DNA from: Chaetoceros tenuissimus
Taxonomy: Eukaryota; Bacillariophyta; Thalassiosirophyceae; Chaetocerotales; Chaetocerotaceae
Reading direction: 5' to 3'
NCBI GenBank assembly: GCA_021927905.1
Contig: BLLK01000071.1
Coordinates: forward strand, 55,344 to 119,343
DNA length: 64,000 bases
The translations under genes were made by a program, and so were the position numbers. Below the pieces are notes generated by a model. That model searched no databases. It saw only the letters and a list, made by a program, of their open reading frames with translations, and was not told the DNA's origin. Below are positions 1 to 9,482 of the stretch, one piece after another (position 1 is the stretch's first letter; the number at the start of each line of letters is the position of its first letter).

Positions 1-1
1 T

Positions 2-1201
2 ATCCTTGTAGCTGATGGATCCCTTGTACTTACTGTACTTTCCATCGACGATGCAGCTGGTGAAGTTACTTGTCGTATTGAGAATAATGCAGCAATTGGA
101 GAGCGTAAAAACATGAACTTGCCAGGAGTTGTAGTTGACCTTCCAACTTTGACTGACAAGGATATTGGCGATATTGTTGAATTTGGAATTAAGAACAATG
201 TAGACTTTATTGCTGCTTCATTCGTAAGAAAGGGAAGCGATGTTCAGCTTATTCGTCAGATTCTTTCCGATAACGGAGGACCGCACATTAAGATCATTTC
301 CAAGATTGAGAACTTGGAGGGACTACAAAATTATGGAGATATTCTTCGTTACACTGATGCTATTATGGTTGCTCGTGGAGATTTGGGTATGGAGATTCCA
401 CCTGAGAAGGTTTTCCTTGCACAAAAGATGATGATCCGTGAAGCAAACATTGCTGGAAAGCCAGTTATCACTGCAACTCAGATGCTTGAGTCTATGATCA
501 CCAATCCACGTCCAACTCGTGCTGAATGTTCTGATGTAGCGAATGCATGTCATGACGGAACTGACTGTGTTATGCTTTCCGGAGAGACCGCAAATGGGCC
601 ATACTTTGAGAATGCTGTTAAGGTTATGGTGAATACATGCAGTGAAGCAGAAAGCTCTATCAACTTTGATTCCCTCTATCAGTCTGTAAGAAATTCCACC
701 AAGGCAAGATATACTCACCTCAGTAATCTTGAATCCCTTGCATCTTCTGCTGTAAAGACTGCTATTGATATTAATGCAAGATGTATTTTGGTACTTTCAG
801 AGAGCGGTGCATCTGCTCGTGCAATCGCTAAGTTTCGCCCAAGTATGCCTATTGCTGTATTGACTCCGTCTGCAACCGTTGCAAGACAATGTAATGGTAT
901 CTTGAAAGGATGTTATTCATTTGTGGTTGATTCACTTGAGGACACTGATGCTATTGTAGAGGAGGTTAATACTGAGATTGTTAGCACCGGTGTTGCTAAG
1001 CAGGGAGATCTATTTGTTGTGGTATGCGGAGCAAATCATGGAATGGGAGCAAACAACCAGATCAAGGTAGAGCGTGTCTTGACAAACTACTGGGATGAGA
1101 CTGGTGAATCTGATATGTCAGCTCATGCGAAGGGAAGAGAAGCTCATCATGACCACCTAGGAGAACATTGTGGTAATGTTAAGGGGTGTTCCATCATGTA
1201 A
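2..1201 (+). CDS. Pyruvate kinase, 3' part (5' end outside window), with C-terminal CaaX box
   Basis: Catalyses phosphoenolpyruvate + ADP to pyruvate + ATP in glycolysis. The frame is open from base 2, so the gene starts upstream and about 399 residues are visible. They begin in the B-domain/barrel region (ILVADGSLVLTV, NLPGVVVDLPTLTDKD), followed by the substrate/metal segment MVARGDLGMEIPPEKV, the signature TATQMLESMITNPRPTRAE, and the C-terminal allosteric domain. The protein ends in a His-rich tail (around REAHHDHLGEHC) and the tetrapeptide CSIM just before TAA. That is a textbook CaaX prenylation motif and is unusual for a pyruvate kinase. There is no intron in the visible part. Family assignment is certain; membrane attachment is inference from the last four residues. 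Confidence 0.97.
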   Translation: MLVADGSLVLTVLSIDDAAGEVTCRIENNAAIGERKNMNLPGVVVDLPTLTDKDIGDIVEFGIKNNVDFIAASFVRKGSDVQLIRQILSDNGGPHIKIISKIENLEGLQNYGDILRYTDAIMVARGDLGMEIPPEKVFLAQKMMIREANIAGKPVITATQMLESMITNPRPTRAECSDVANACHDGTDCVMLSGETANGPYFENAVKVMVNTCSEAESSINFDSLYQSVRNSTKARYTHLSNLESLASSAVKTAIDINARCILVLSESGASARAIAKFRPSMPIAVLTPSATVARQCNGILKGCYSFVVDSLEDTDAIVEEVNTEIVSTGVAKQGDLFVVVCGANHGMGANNQIKVERVLTNYWDETGESDMSAHAKGREAHHDHLGEHCGNVKGCSIM

Positions 1202-1493
1202 ATACAACGTTTTTCTCGCTAATCCATAACTTAAGTTTTGTTATAACATTCTCATGCAGTGTAGAAAACGTATTTTTTCAATATCGTCATTTGTAGGTAG
1301 ACAACAGAAAAGGGCCTATTGAGGTGTCACTAAATCAGAACCCTATCGACAATCCTATCATTGAATGCGAAGCATTTTTAATCTTACCACTACACACACT
1401 GCGAATTAATAGATTGTATCATAAAAAGAGTATATTAAAACATATCATCTCCTAACAAATCTACATTGCTAGTCAAAGACAGGAAAAGGAATA
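1202..1493. other. Intergenic spacer, pyruvate kinase to eEF1A
   Basis: AT-rich spacer between two genes on the same strand, holding the pyruvate kinase 3' UTR and the eEF1A promoter. No coding signal or RNA was recognised. Confidence 0.5.
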
Positions 1494-3168
1494 ATGAGTA
1501 ATAAGAAAGATCACATCAACCTTGTCACCATAGGTCACGTTGACTCAGGTATGGAACATACACGTGATATGTTTTACATAAGCATTTAAATCACTTCAAT
1601 CTTTCGCTAATTCATCTCTTCCAAAACAGGCAAATCAACTGCAACCGGTCACTTGATATATAAGCTGGGTGGAATCGACAAACGTACTATTGAGAAGTTT
1701 GAGAAAGAAGCAGCAGAATTAGGAAAAGGATCATTCAAGTATGCTTGGGTCTTGGATCACCTCAAATCAGAACGAGAAAGAGGAATCACAATTGACATCG
1801 CACTAAAGAAGTTTAGCACTCCAAAATATAATTTTACAGTGATCGACTGTCCAGGTCATCGTGACTTCATTAAGAACATGATAACAGGTACAAGGTACGA
1901 GTCTAAAGTAGCAACTTTCTATTTTGTAATTATGATCTAACAGCTCTATGCATTGCCTTAATATTCTAGCCAAGCTGATGCCGCGATATTGGTAAGGCCT
2001 TCTATATCTATATTTTCCTGAGTTGTGTAAAGCAAAACTCACTATCGTGTTGCACATTCTCTAGCTCATCGATGCATGCAAAGGCAATTTTGAAGCCGGT
2101 ATCTCATCTGAAGGTCAGACAAGAGAGCATGCATTGCTTTCGCATACACTAGGAGTTAAACAGCTCATTGTCGCTGTCAACAAGATGGATGATAAATCGG
2201 TTAACTATTCTAAGGAACGTTTTGATGAGATAAAAGAGGAAGTTACTCAACACTTGAAGCATGTAGGCTACAAACCAGAACGTGTGCCTTTCATTCCAAT
2301 CAGCGGCTGGGTTGGAGATAACATGACAGAGAAGTCTAAGAATCTTCGTTGGTACAAAGGGCCAACACTCGTAGAGGCACTAGATAATCTCCATGCTCCA
2401 AAACGCCCTTCGAGTAAACCTTTAAGGGTTCCAGTACAGGATGTTTACAAGATTTCTGGTATTGGGACCGTCCCAGTTGGGCGTGTTGAAACTGGTACTA
2501 TGCGACCAGGACAGCACCTCAGCTTCGCTCCGAGTGGTGTTACAACTGAAGTAAAATCAATTGAAATGCATCACGAAAGCTTGCAAGAAGCTCATCCTGG
2601 AGATAACATTGGCTTCAACGTCAAGAATGTGGGAGTAAAAGATATTCAAAAGGGTCATGTAGCTTCTGATGCCACAAACAATCCTGCAGCTGAAGCAGAG
2701 TCATTCGTCGCCCAGGTCATGATAATGTCCCATCCTTCAAAGATTTTTGCTGGGTATACCCCAGTACTTGATTGCCATACTGCACATGTAGCTTGTTGTT
2801 TTACAGATTTAATGGAAAAGCTAGATCCAAAGACTGGAGAAGTAATCGAAGAAAATCCAACATTTGCAAAGAAGGGTGACGTCATCATTGCAAATATTCA
2901 TCCATTAAAACCATTTTGTGTTGAAGCCTTTTCTGACTTTGCTCCTCTCGGTCGCTTTGCTGTTCGAGATATGAAGAAGACCGTCGCCGTAGGAGTTATC
3001 AAAAGCGTAGTGAAAAAGGAAGCTAGTCAAGATCATCACCATGATCATGAAAAGAAAGGAATGCACAAATCTGTTGACCACGGTAAAGGTGTTGGTCATA
3101 CAAAGAAATTGAGCAATGACCATCATGGAAAGCATTCAAAGAAGTCAGCAATGCACATTGCTCAGTAA
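1494..3168 (+). CDS. Divergent translation elongation factor eEF1A, four exons including a 22-base microexon
   Basis: GTPase that delivers aminoacyl-tRNA to the ribosome. Exons by splice consensus and phase: 1494-1548, 1630-1894, 1970-1991, 2065-3168. Exon 1 ends inside the P-loop (GHVDSGKS). Exon 2 carries [10 protein letters not shown] and the G3 motif written DCPGH instead of the usual DAPGH, and ends at MITGTS. The 22-base exon 3 encodes QADAAIL. Exon 4 holds NKMD and domains II-III. After the normal end of the family (about VVKKE) there is an extra tail of some 45 residues rich in His and Lys, ending MHIAQ. Classical eEF1A rather than EF-like EFL, but with several substitutions. Some diatoms carry both EFL and a divergent eEF1A; this copy would fit the divergent type (inference). 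Confidence 0.93.
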
Positions 3169-3888
3169 AATCTATTCTTTTCGATTCGATTCTATCAGTT
3201 TCATGATTTCGTCTTTACATATTTGTATGCCAGTAATGGCCATCTTTCGTTTGCTTGTCACTACATATCCATCCGGAAACTTGCAATACATATCTATTCG
3301 GTAACTTGATCAAATCCAATTCGAAAATCTACGCTACAAAGAAGAAACATTCGAAGTTATATGGAATCAAATCTTGTTTCTTCATGCATAAACATGACTA
3401 GGAAGTAAGACATAAAAATGCATAAATATGTATAAAGTTGCTACACAGTCAGTTTCAGTAACATTGTTTCCAGCAATTACTATATTGAAATTGTTTTCAA
3501 TGACACTTGTTCATAGATACTTACAGAACTAAATTGTTTTACTCGGGGTTTTTCTAACGGGCGTCTCTTGTAGCTTGTCGCTTGTCGCTCTCTCACGCTC
3601 TAACGGCACAGCAGCACAGCATCAACAGAACAAAAAAACTACATACATCACTACAACAGCTCACACACACTACAACAGCTGGATACCACCTTGGTGATTG
3701 TCATCCAGTTATTTAATATTCTTCGTATGAGAAGACGAGAATCTTGATTGAATGAATTGTAGCATATCAGAAATCTGATACCAACAAGTCGAATACACAA
3801 AGAAAAATCATTTGAGCTTTTTCCTGAAGAGATAAGAGCATTTCCCAGTCAGTCGCAGTTTAGAAATAAAACAAAAAACGGAAACAAT
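3169..3888. other. Intergenic region with CA/CAACAGCT-rich stretch
   Basis: 720 bases without a supported gene. Around 3600-3680 there are short repeats of ACAACAGCT and CACA, probably in the 5' leader or promoter of the downstream ORMDL gene. Nothing else was recognised. Confidence 0.4.
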
Positions 3889-4584
3889 ATGAATACGCCC
3901 ACACAAAATCGTTCGAGAGCAAGTACAAAGGATAGATCGGTCTCTCCTCCAACGCGCCAACGTCTGAAATCAAAAGAAATTCCAAGAAGCTATGCGGGAT
4001 TGTATGGAACTGGTGGAGAGATCAAGCATCAAACTGCAAATTCAGACCTACTTCCTTTTGAGCTAAGTAGGAACTTGAATACAGACTGGCTTCTTTCGTC
4101 AAGTGACTCCCCGACCAAGAGGAGAATGAGATCAGGTGGTTTATTCTGGACCTATATATTTATCATCATATTCATTCAAATAGCTGTCATGACACTACCT
4201 CTTGGAATAGTCACGTTTGAAAATAGCTTCACAGTAACAAATATGATTCATGGTCTAGTAACAATGATATTCTTGCACTGGATCAAGGGTTCGCCTAATT
4301 TTTACGAGCAAGGGGAACTGAATGCAATGACTCTATGGGAACAGCTTCAATCTTCTCCGCAAATTCGTTATAGTAACAACACGAAAAAAGTGCTTTTCAT
4401 AGTCCCAACGGTGCTTTGTTACTTTGCATGCCATTTTTGTAATTATGATAGGAAATTATCATATGCGAATTTAATAGTATGGGCTATTTGCATTATTGCC
4501 AAGATGGAAGGAATGAATGGAGTGCGGATCTGGGGAATCAATAGGACCATTGGTATTGATGATGATTTGCGGAAATGTGAATAA
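3889..4584 (+). CDS. ORMDL-family endoplasmic-reticulum membrane protein
   Basis: ORMDL/Orm proteins sit in the ER membrane and restrain serine palmitoyltransferase, the first enzyme of sphingolipid synthesis. The 231-residue product has a Ser/Arg-rich N-terminal extension of about 75 residues. The ORMDL core follows: a hydrophobic helix (GLFWTYIFIIIFIQ), TNMIHGLVTMIFLHWIKGSP, the WEQ motif (TLWEQLQ), two further membrane segments, and the terminal signature MNGVRIWGINR. Yeast Orm proteins are controlled by phosphorylation of their N-terminal tail; the Ser-rich extension here could serve the same purpose (inference). Intact single exon; start is the first ATG of the frame. Confidence 0.92.
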   Translation: MNTPTQNRSRASTKDRSVSPPTRQRLKSKEIPRSYAGLYGTGGEIKHQTANSDLLPFELSRNLNTDWLLSSSDSPTKRRMRSGGLFWTYIFIIIFIQIAVMTLPLGIVTFENSFTVTNMIHGLVTMIFLHWIKGSPNFYEQGELNAMTLWEQLQSSPQIRYSNNTKKVLFIVPTVLCYFACHFCNYDRKLSYANLIVWAICIIAKMEGMNGVRIWGINRTIGIDDDLRKCE

Positions 4585-5033
4585 AGTTTTGCCACCTCAA
4601 AGTGGAGTACAGTAGGTGAATACTCAATTCAATTTTTAGGTTTTGAAATGATATGTAAAGATTAAAAAGTGTTTTGTTTTTATTACTAGACTCTAGAGTA
4701 TTACAGCAGTTTTGAAGTGCATAATTTCTAGGTGCTTTTATTTGCAAGAAGAATCTATTGTATGACAAGAAAACACCTCACTTCAGTACTAAATAAAGAC
4801 CAAACACTAGCTTTATTCTAAATTCGGCGTAATGGATACTTCACTAAATTGACGTCCCCCAAAAACACAAATTGATGTACAATTGAAACATGTTCGGGGT
4901 AACGACAAGAAGTACGAAAGGAGGCAGTATCTCTGTAAAATCATTCTATGTATTTTTTACTGTTTTGGTAAGTATATTATCACTCAAATAATAATTTGGA
5001 ATCATGATGTATTGTGCGGTATAAAACAAGAAT
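4585..5033. other. Convergent intergenic region
   Basis: Spacer between the 3' ends of the ORMDL (+) and HIT (-) genes. AT-rich, with both 3' UTRs expected here. A small open frame starting near 4883 runs antisense over the HIT 3' end and shows no family features. Confidence 0.4.
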
Positions 5034-5807
5034 TTATCCTGGTGGCCAATTCATTTGTCTTCCTCCAAGAATATGAATATGCAAGTGAAATACACTCTGT
5101 GCTCCCTCTTCACCGTCATTGATTACAAGTCTGAATCCCTTTGGACACTCTTTCTTTCCAATCTCCTGAGCCACATAAATTAAATGCCCCAGAAGCTCTT
5201 TCTGATCTTCTCTTGCTTTCGATAGGGAAACAAGTCCATCTCTCTTCTTTGGAATCACCAAAATATGTACAGGAGCTTGAGGACTGACATCACGGAATGC
5301 AAATGCTTTGTCGTCTTCGTATACTTTATCAGAAGGCCATTCACCACTCAAAAGTTTATCAAAGACAGTATCTGATCCTGCGCCATCACTGGAAGAAAGA
5401 TCAAATGCTTTTGCAGCTTCTTTTGCTTTTGCTACTTCGTCTGACATTTCACTTGAATCAGATGCGAAAAGTCGAATAGGAAATTGTGGAGATTGACTAT
5501 TTGGCTGTGATCCAACAACTCTTTGTGTCTGGACTGCAAAACCAAACGCAGTATAGCGTGAAAGAGAAAAAGATAAAGAAGCAGTGACTGTCACTCGTCT
5601 AAGGAGAGAGTGCATGAGTCTCGAGGCAAGCGTTGTCAGTAATAAAGCCTTTGTTGTGATTAGTTCTTCAAAAACATCCAAAAGCATCAACATCGCAGCA
5701 TCGCAGCATCGCATCAAAAAAGATCCAAAACCCCCAACCCAACATGGGAATACGTGCCAAGCAAACAGCGGAAAGAAAGCCTCTCTTTTCCAGGTGGAGC
5801 CAATCAT
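5034..5807 (-). CDS. HIT-family (HINT-like) nucleotide hydrolase, likely organelle-targeted
   Basis: HIT proteins hydrolyse nucleoside phosphoramidates or dinucleotides. The C-terminal ~115 residues form a full HINT domain: FDKLLSGEWPSDKVYEDD, AFRDVSPQAPVHILVIPKK, and the catalytic triad HLHIHILGG near the end. The longest frame begins at 5807, but its first 64 residues are unlike any presequence. A better start is the ATG at 5615 (MHSLLRRVTVTASLSFSLSR), which gives a ~193-residue protein whose N-terminus resembles a mitochondrial transit peptide. A Ser/Lys/Ala linker separates it from the domain. The domain is certain; start and location are inferred. Confidence 0.9.
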   Translation of the reverse strand: MIGSTWKREAFFPLFAWHVFPCWVGGFGSFLMRCCDAAMLMLLDVFEELITTKALLLTTLASRLMHSLLRRVTVTASLSFSLSRYTAFGFAVQTQRVVGSQPNSQSPQFPIRLFASDSSEMSDEVAKAKEAAKAFDLSSSDGAGSDTVFDKLLSGEWPSDKVYEDDKAFAFRDVSPQAPVHILVIPKKRDGLVSLSKAREDQKELLGHLIYVAQEIGKKECPKGFRLVINDGEEGAQSVFHLHIHILGGRQMNWPPG

Positions 5808-5834
5808 CCAATCATCTAAGTATCATCTCTTTTT

Positions 5835-6020
5835 ACATTGCATACCTTAACTTACACAAACTCTCCTTACTGTGTTGCTAGAGAGTAAGACTACAAAAAA
5901 CTTGATCTGCAAAACACAAAATCTACATTGCATACCTTACTTTCACTTACACAAAATCTCCTTTCTGTGTGTTGCTAGCTAGTAGAACTACAAAAAACTT
6001 GATCTGAAAAACCCAAAATC
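5835..6020. repeat. Tandem duplication of ~90 bases upstream of the EF-hand gene
   Basis: Two adjacent imperfect copies (about 5835-5924 and 5925-6020), each running from ACATTGCATACCTTA through GTGTTGCTAG and ACTACAAAAAACTTGATCTG to AAAATC. The second copy ends about 20 bases before the ATG at 6043, so it lies in the core promoter or 5' UTR. A few substitutions and small indels separate the copies. Confidence 0.85.
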
Positions 6021-6042
6021 CTATTCATTCTACTATTCCAAA

Positions 6043-6723
6043 ATGAAGCTTTCAATATTAACAGCAGCTCTCGCAATTGCATCAGTTACTGCACAGGGAT
6101 ACGATGACTATAATGATTACAATGATTACCAGGAATATGCAGATGGATATGGAGAGCAAGATAATCTTTATGCAGACTATGAAGCCTCGAAACAAGAAGA
6201 TTCAAATGCTGCTGTTGCAGCACCTGTAAAGGGAGGTTTTATGAAATTGTTTGCAGTAGGCGCAGGAGGTTGGCTCGTCGGTGCCAAAATTCATGCAGCT
6301 CGCACAGTTAGAAAAATGAAGACAAAACATATGAAGGATCAAAAGAATCTATATTCACAATATTACAATGATGTTTACAAGCTTCAACAGCAAAATGCTG
6401 AATTAGCATATGTCGTTGAACAGTATCAAGAAGCAATCAATAATGTCGCTGATGAAAGAGAGAAAGATAAGCTTCAAAGAGAGTTTGATGAATTTAAGCA
6501 GCCTGATGTAGACGGTGATGATCGTATCTCTAGAGCAGAATTTAATATGTATGTGAAGAACTATCTGTCAAATTATCCTGGATTGACTGAAAAGGATTAT
6601 CCAAAGTTCGAAGACTTCGATCATGATGGGGACGGTTTCATCGGGTTTCAGGAATATGCACAACAAATGGCTCTCACCGTTCAACAAGCAGAGAAAGAAA
6701 AGGCAAGCAAACTTACTTACTAA
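6043..6723 (+). CDS. Secreted or membrane EF-hand calcium-binding protein
   Basis: 226 residues. A signal peptide (MKLSILTAALAIASVTAQG) is followed by a Tyr/Asp/Asn-rich stretch (residues 20-47). A Gly-rich hydrophobic segment follows (about 63-83, FAVGAGGWLVGAKIH) that could cross or touch a membrane, then a charged helical region (85-150). Two canonical EF-hand loops lie at residues 155-166 (D-x-D-x-D...E) and 193-204 (D-x-D-x-D...E), so the protein should bind Ca2+ as a pair. The specific role is unknown. The tandem promoter duplication lies directly upstream. Confidence 0.85.
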   Translation: MKLSILTAALAIASVTAQGYDDYNDYNDYQEYADGYGEQDNLYADYEASKQEDSNAAVAAPVKGGFMKLFAVGAGGWLVGAKIHAARTVRKMKTKHMKDQKNLYSQYYNDVYKLQQQNAELAYVVEQYQEAINNVADEREKDKLQREFDEFKQPDVDGDDRISRAEFNMYVKNYLSNYPGLTEKDYPKFEDFDHDGDGFIGFQEYAQQMALTVQQAEKEKASKLTY

Positions 6724-7573
6724 ATTATTATTATGAAAACTTTAGAAGCACAAGAATCAATTTTTGTAGAAGTTATGATAGGGTGACGAAAGATGACCAA
6801 GGTGATATCCAATATTTTTTTGAAGCAATGATTTTGCATGCCTGAGGTGATCGCGCCTCCAATGGGAGAAATCCACACTAAAAATTGCTTCTGTTCAATG
6901 ATTTTCTCTGACGGCTTTCATGCAACCACTGCTAAAGTTTCTATCTTTGTTACATGTTGGCTATACACATCAAAATACGCGAATGTCTGTTTCGATCGAC
7001 CTGCTATGCACGCATAAAGATGTTGAAATAATGTGAGCATGTTAAAGACATATGATAGAAGAAATATAACAAAACTTTCGGAGTCTAGATGAAGTACCCT
7101 TGGATTTCTTCATAGCATACACTTTTACATGGAGCTGTCATGGATTACTACTTATTACATCGTTATCGTCATGAAAAAAATATGAAACATGAATGACTCT
7201 TCCTACTTGTGTGCGTAGATTGTAATCCTTTCAAGAAGATTGCATAGATGAATCGGCATGAAGATAGTATCATTACCATCTCTTCTGAAGTAATTGGGTT
7301 CGGTTTCATCTCTGCAGTTGCAGTTGGATTGAATCACATTCTGTCCAAAAAACAACTTTTCCATTCATGCTTCTGAAGGAACAGAAGACAAAGTTGTCTA
7401 TTGTAGGTTCTCTTTTTGGCTGGAGAAGAATTCAATCAGGCGTAAATTCCTATTCTTTGTATTTTAGTACAAAACAGGAGCTATTTTTTTATATACACGG
7501 CTAATAGGAATTAGAAAGTCGCATAAATGATCGTACAGTTTTTTGGCTTCTCGCAAAAAGAACAGTGAACTAC
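6724..7573. other. Long intergenic region before the heat-shock-factor cluster
   Basis: About 850 AT-rich bases. No open frame with family features, no tRNA and no obvious repeat was seen. It must hold the 3' UTR of the EF-hand gene and the promoter of the first HSF. Confidence 0.4.
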
Positions 7574-9058
7574 ATGAAACAAACACAGAGGCTTCTTGTT
7601 CTTCTCACAACCCCTTCTACAAATAAATCAGACTTGAATCAATTAAAATTCACACCAAACATGCACACAGACGACCGCACTTCAATCGCACACGATCTTC
7701 TCCTCCTCTCTCGACAGAGCAACTTCCAACGAGAAAGAGACATGAACATGAGACAGTACGCTTGCCACCAACTCAATTTATCACACAATCAAGAACCCTA
7801 CCACAGTGAAAGCAATCATTGTTCCGAAGGCCATCGCCCTCCTGGACTAACTAACAAAGGATATCAACGAATGTTTGTTGACCACCATTACAATGATATG
7901 GCCAACTCTCCTCTTCACTCCATATCCCTCAAAGAAAAAGAAGCACTCAAATCATACTTCAAAGAAGAAATTATCGGTGCTTTCCCTTCCAAGCTTCAGA
8001 CCCTTCTCCGCATCGTCGAGAAACATGATCTTGACCACATTGTGAGCTGGCAGCCACATGGTCGATCCTTCTTGATCCATGATACAAACAAGTTCGAGGA
8101 TGTCATCATGAGAAAGTACTTTAACAAAGCCCAGATTGCATCCTTCCGTAGACAGCTTAATCTCTACAACTTCAAGCGTATCACTCGTGGTCCTGATGCC
8201 GGATCGTACTATCATGAAGGCTTCCTTCGTGGTCGACCTGTGCTAGCGTGTAGAATACAGAGGATCAAGGTAAAGGGTACCAAGTTCCGTGCGACAAGCT
8301 GTCCTGAGGACGAGCCTGACTTTTACAAGATGAGTGTCTTGCCAGGGGTAGATGAAGTGGATCCTCCGTCATCAAGCGAAGATGGAGAGGAAAAGGAAGA
8401 GGATGTGAAGTCTAAAGGAGACGAGGAAAAAAGTACAGAGTCACGAGCACAGTCAGACAGCAGTGAGACCAAAGAGGAAGATATCGAGGAGCGCAGATCT
8501 CCAGTATCTTTGAAGATACTTGAGCCAGAGAAAAACGGAGTTCCTCCAGAATCGAAGAAGTTTGATGCAGTTTCTGGGCAACCAAGACCTCTTCGACGTG
8601 AGAGCATTCCCCATCCCTTGTCCTCTCCTGCAACCTTGGCATACCGTTCTTCCAAAGATGAGATTTCGCAAGAAATTCCTCGTCATATTCCTGTAGCAGA
8701 GGATTCTTATAATTCTTATAGCGATCGCTTGAATAATGCTGCGCTATCTTACGAAGAAGGTTATATCCAAGCAAAACTTGATACTATAAGAATGCTTCGC
8801 AGCCGAGGTTTGTTGAATGGTCTTCCTCAAGAGTCGATCATGGCAATCATGACCAATAATAATCAAAACGAAGTCTTACCAAGTTGTCCTCCAGTCAGCC
8901 AACATCGTCTGAATCCTATCGTTGTTCCTACAAATCTGTATTTTGCTGATGATCAAGGCCATCTTGGTATGGATTTGAGAACGTTAATGGGACGGCGACG
9001 CGGTCAAGAGGACGCAAAAAGAAATTTCACTCCTCGAATGCATAATAATAGGTGGTAA
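7574..9058 (+). CDS. Heat shock transcription factor (HSF copy 1)
   Basis: Nuclear transcription factor; HSFs are a strongly expanded regulator family in diatoms. First ATG in frame is 7574 (494 residues); a later in-frame ATG at 7667 is an alternative. An N-terminal motif shared with the two neighbouring copies, GLTNKG..RMFVDHHYND, precedes the winged-helix HSF DNA-binding domain at about residues 135-235: FPSKLQTLLRIVEKHDLDHI, SWQPHGRSFLI, the recognition-helix region IASFRRQLNLYNFKR. An acidic Ser/Glu/Lys-rich linker follows, then a C-terminal motif YEEGYIQAKLD also present in copy 2. The usual HR-A/B coiled coil is not obvious. The block 7878-8440 is almost identical in DNA to copy 2. Confidence 0.95.
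   Translation: MKQTQRLLVLLTTPSTNKSDLNQLKFTPNMHTDDRTSIAHDLLLLSRQSNFQRERDMNMRQYACHQLNLSHNQEPYHSESNHCSEGHRPPGLTNKGYQRMFVDHHYNDMANSPLHSISLKEKEALKSYFKEEIIGAFPSKLQTLLRIVEKHDLDHIVSWQPHGRSFLIHDTNKFEDVIMRKYFNKAQIASFRRQLNLYNFKRITRGPDAGSYYHEGFLRGRPVLACRIQRIKVKGTKFRATSCPEDEPDFYKMSVLPGVDEVDPPSSSEDGEEKEEDVKSKGDEEKSTESRAQSDSSETKEEDIEERRSPVSLKILEPEKNGVPPESKKFDAVSGQPRPLRRESIPHPLSSPATLAYRSSKDEISQEIPRHIPVAEDSYNSYSDRLNNAALSYEEGYIQAKLDTIRMLRSRGLLNGLPQESIMAIMTNNNQNEVLPSCPPVSQHRLNPIVVPTNLYFADDQGHLGMDLRTLMGRRRGQEDAKRNFTPRMHNNRW
7878..8440 (+). repeat. HSF near-identical block, copy 1 (partner 11318-11882)
   Basis: Spans the DNA-binding domain and start of the acidic linker. By eye against the partner it shows about six substitutions and one 6-base indel over ~550 bases, with a single silent change across the DNA-binding domain. 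Sequence outside the block is strongly diverged. Confidence 0.9.
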
Positions 9059-9482
9059 AAAAAGAACCGCAAAATTGCCTTCAGCGCACTCGAACTCTAA
9101 GTAATATTATAAAAGTTTCTGCATGAAAATATCATTTTTAATCAAATATCATTTGAAGCGGCGAATTTACCTTTTGCATGTACTATCCACATTCATTTTG
9201 AAGCATCGAAGCATCTCATTTTTTTCTATTCGACCGACGAAGAAACAAAAGCTTTCAATAGTAAGCTAGCTATTTTAGAGGGCTTGTCATTGTCGAAGAA
9301 GTCAACGTCATAAGTATGAGTAAGTACGTATAGTGTGCTTCATTCAGAAAAAACTTCAACTGATCAACATTCATTATTCATTTCGACTGAATCATTAGAT
9401 ATTGATTTAGACAATCTCTGCATTACTTTAAAGTCGAAGCTAGATTGCGACCTTTATTGCTGAAAGATAGACGACTTCAAAA
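9059..9482. other. Intergenic region
   Basis: AT-rich spacer between HSF copy 1 and the LON-like gene; no feature recognised. Confidence 0.4.

Noticed and set aside
4883-5122. 79-codon plus-strand frame overlapping the HIT gene's 3' end.
   Set aside because: Overlaps a well-supported gene antisense and has no recognisable features.
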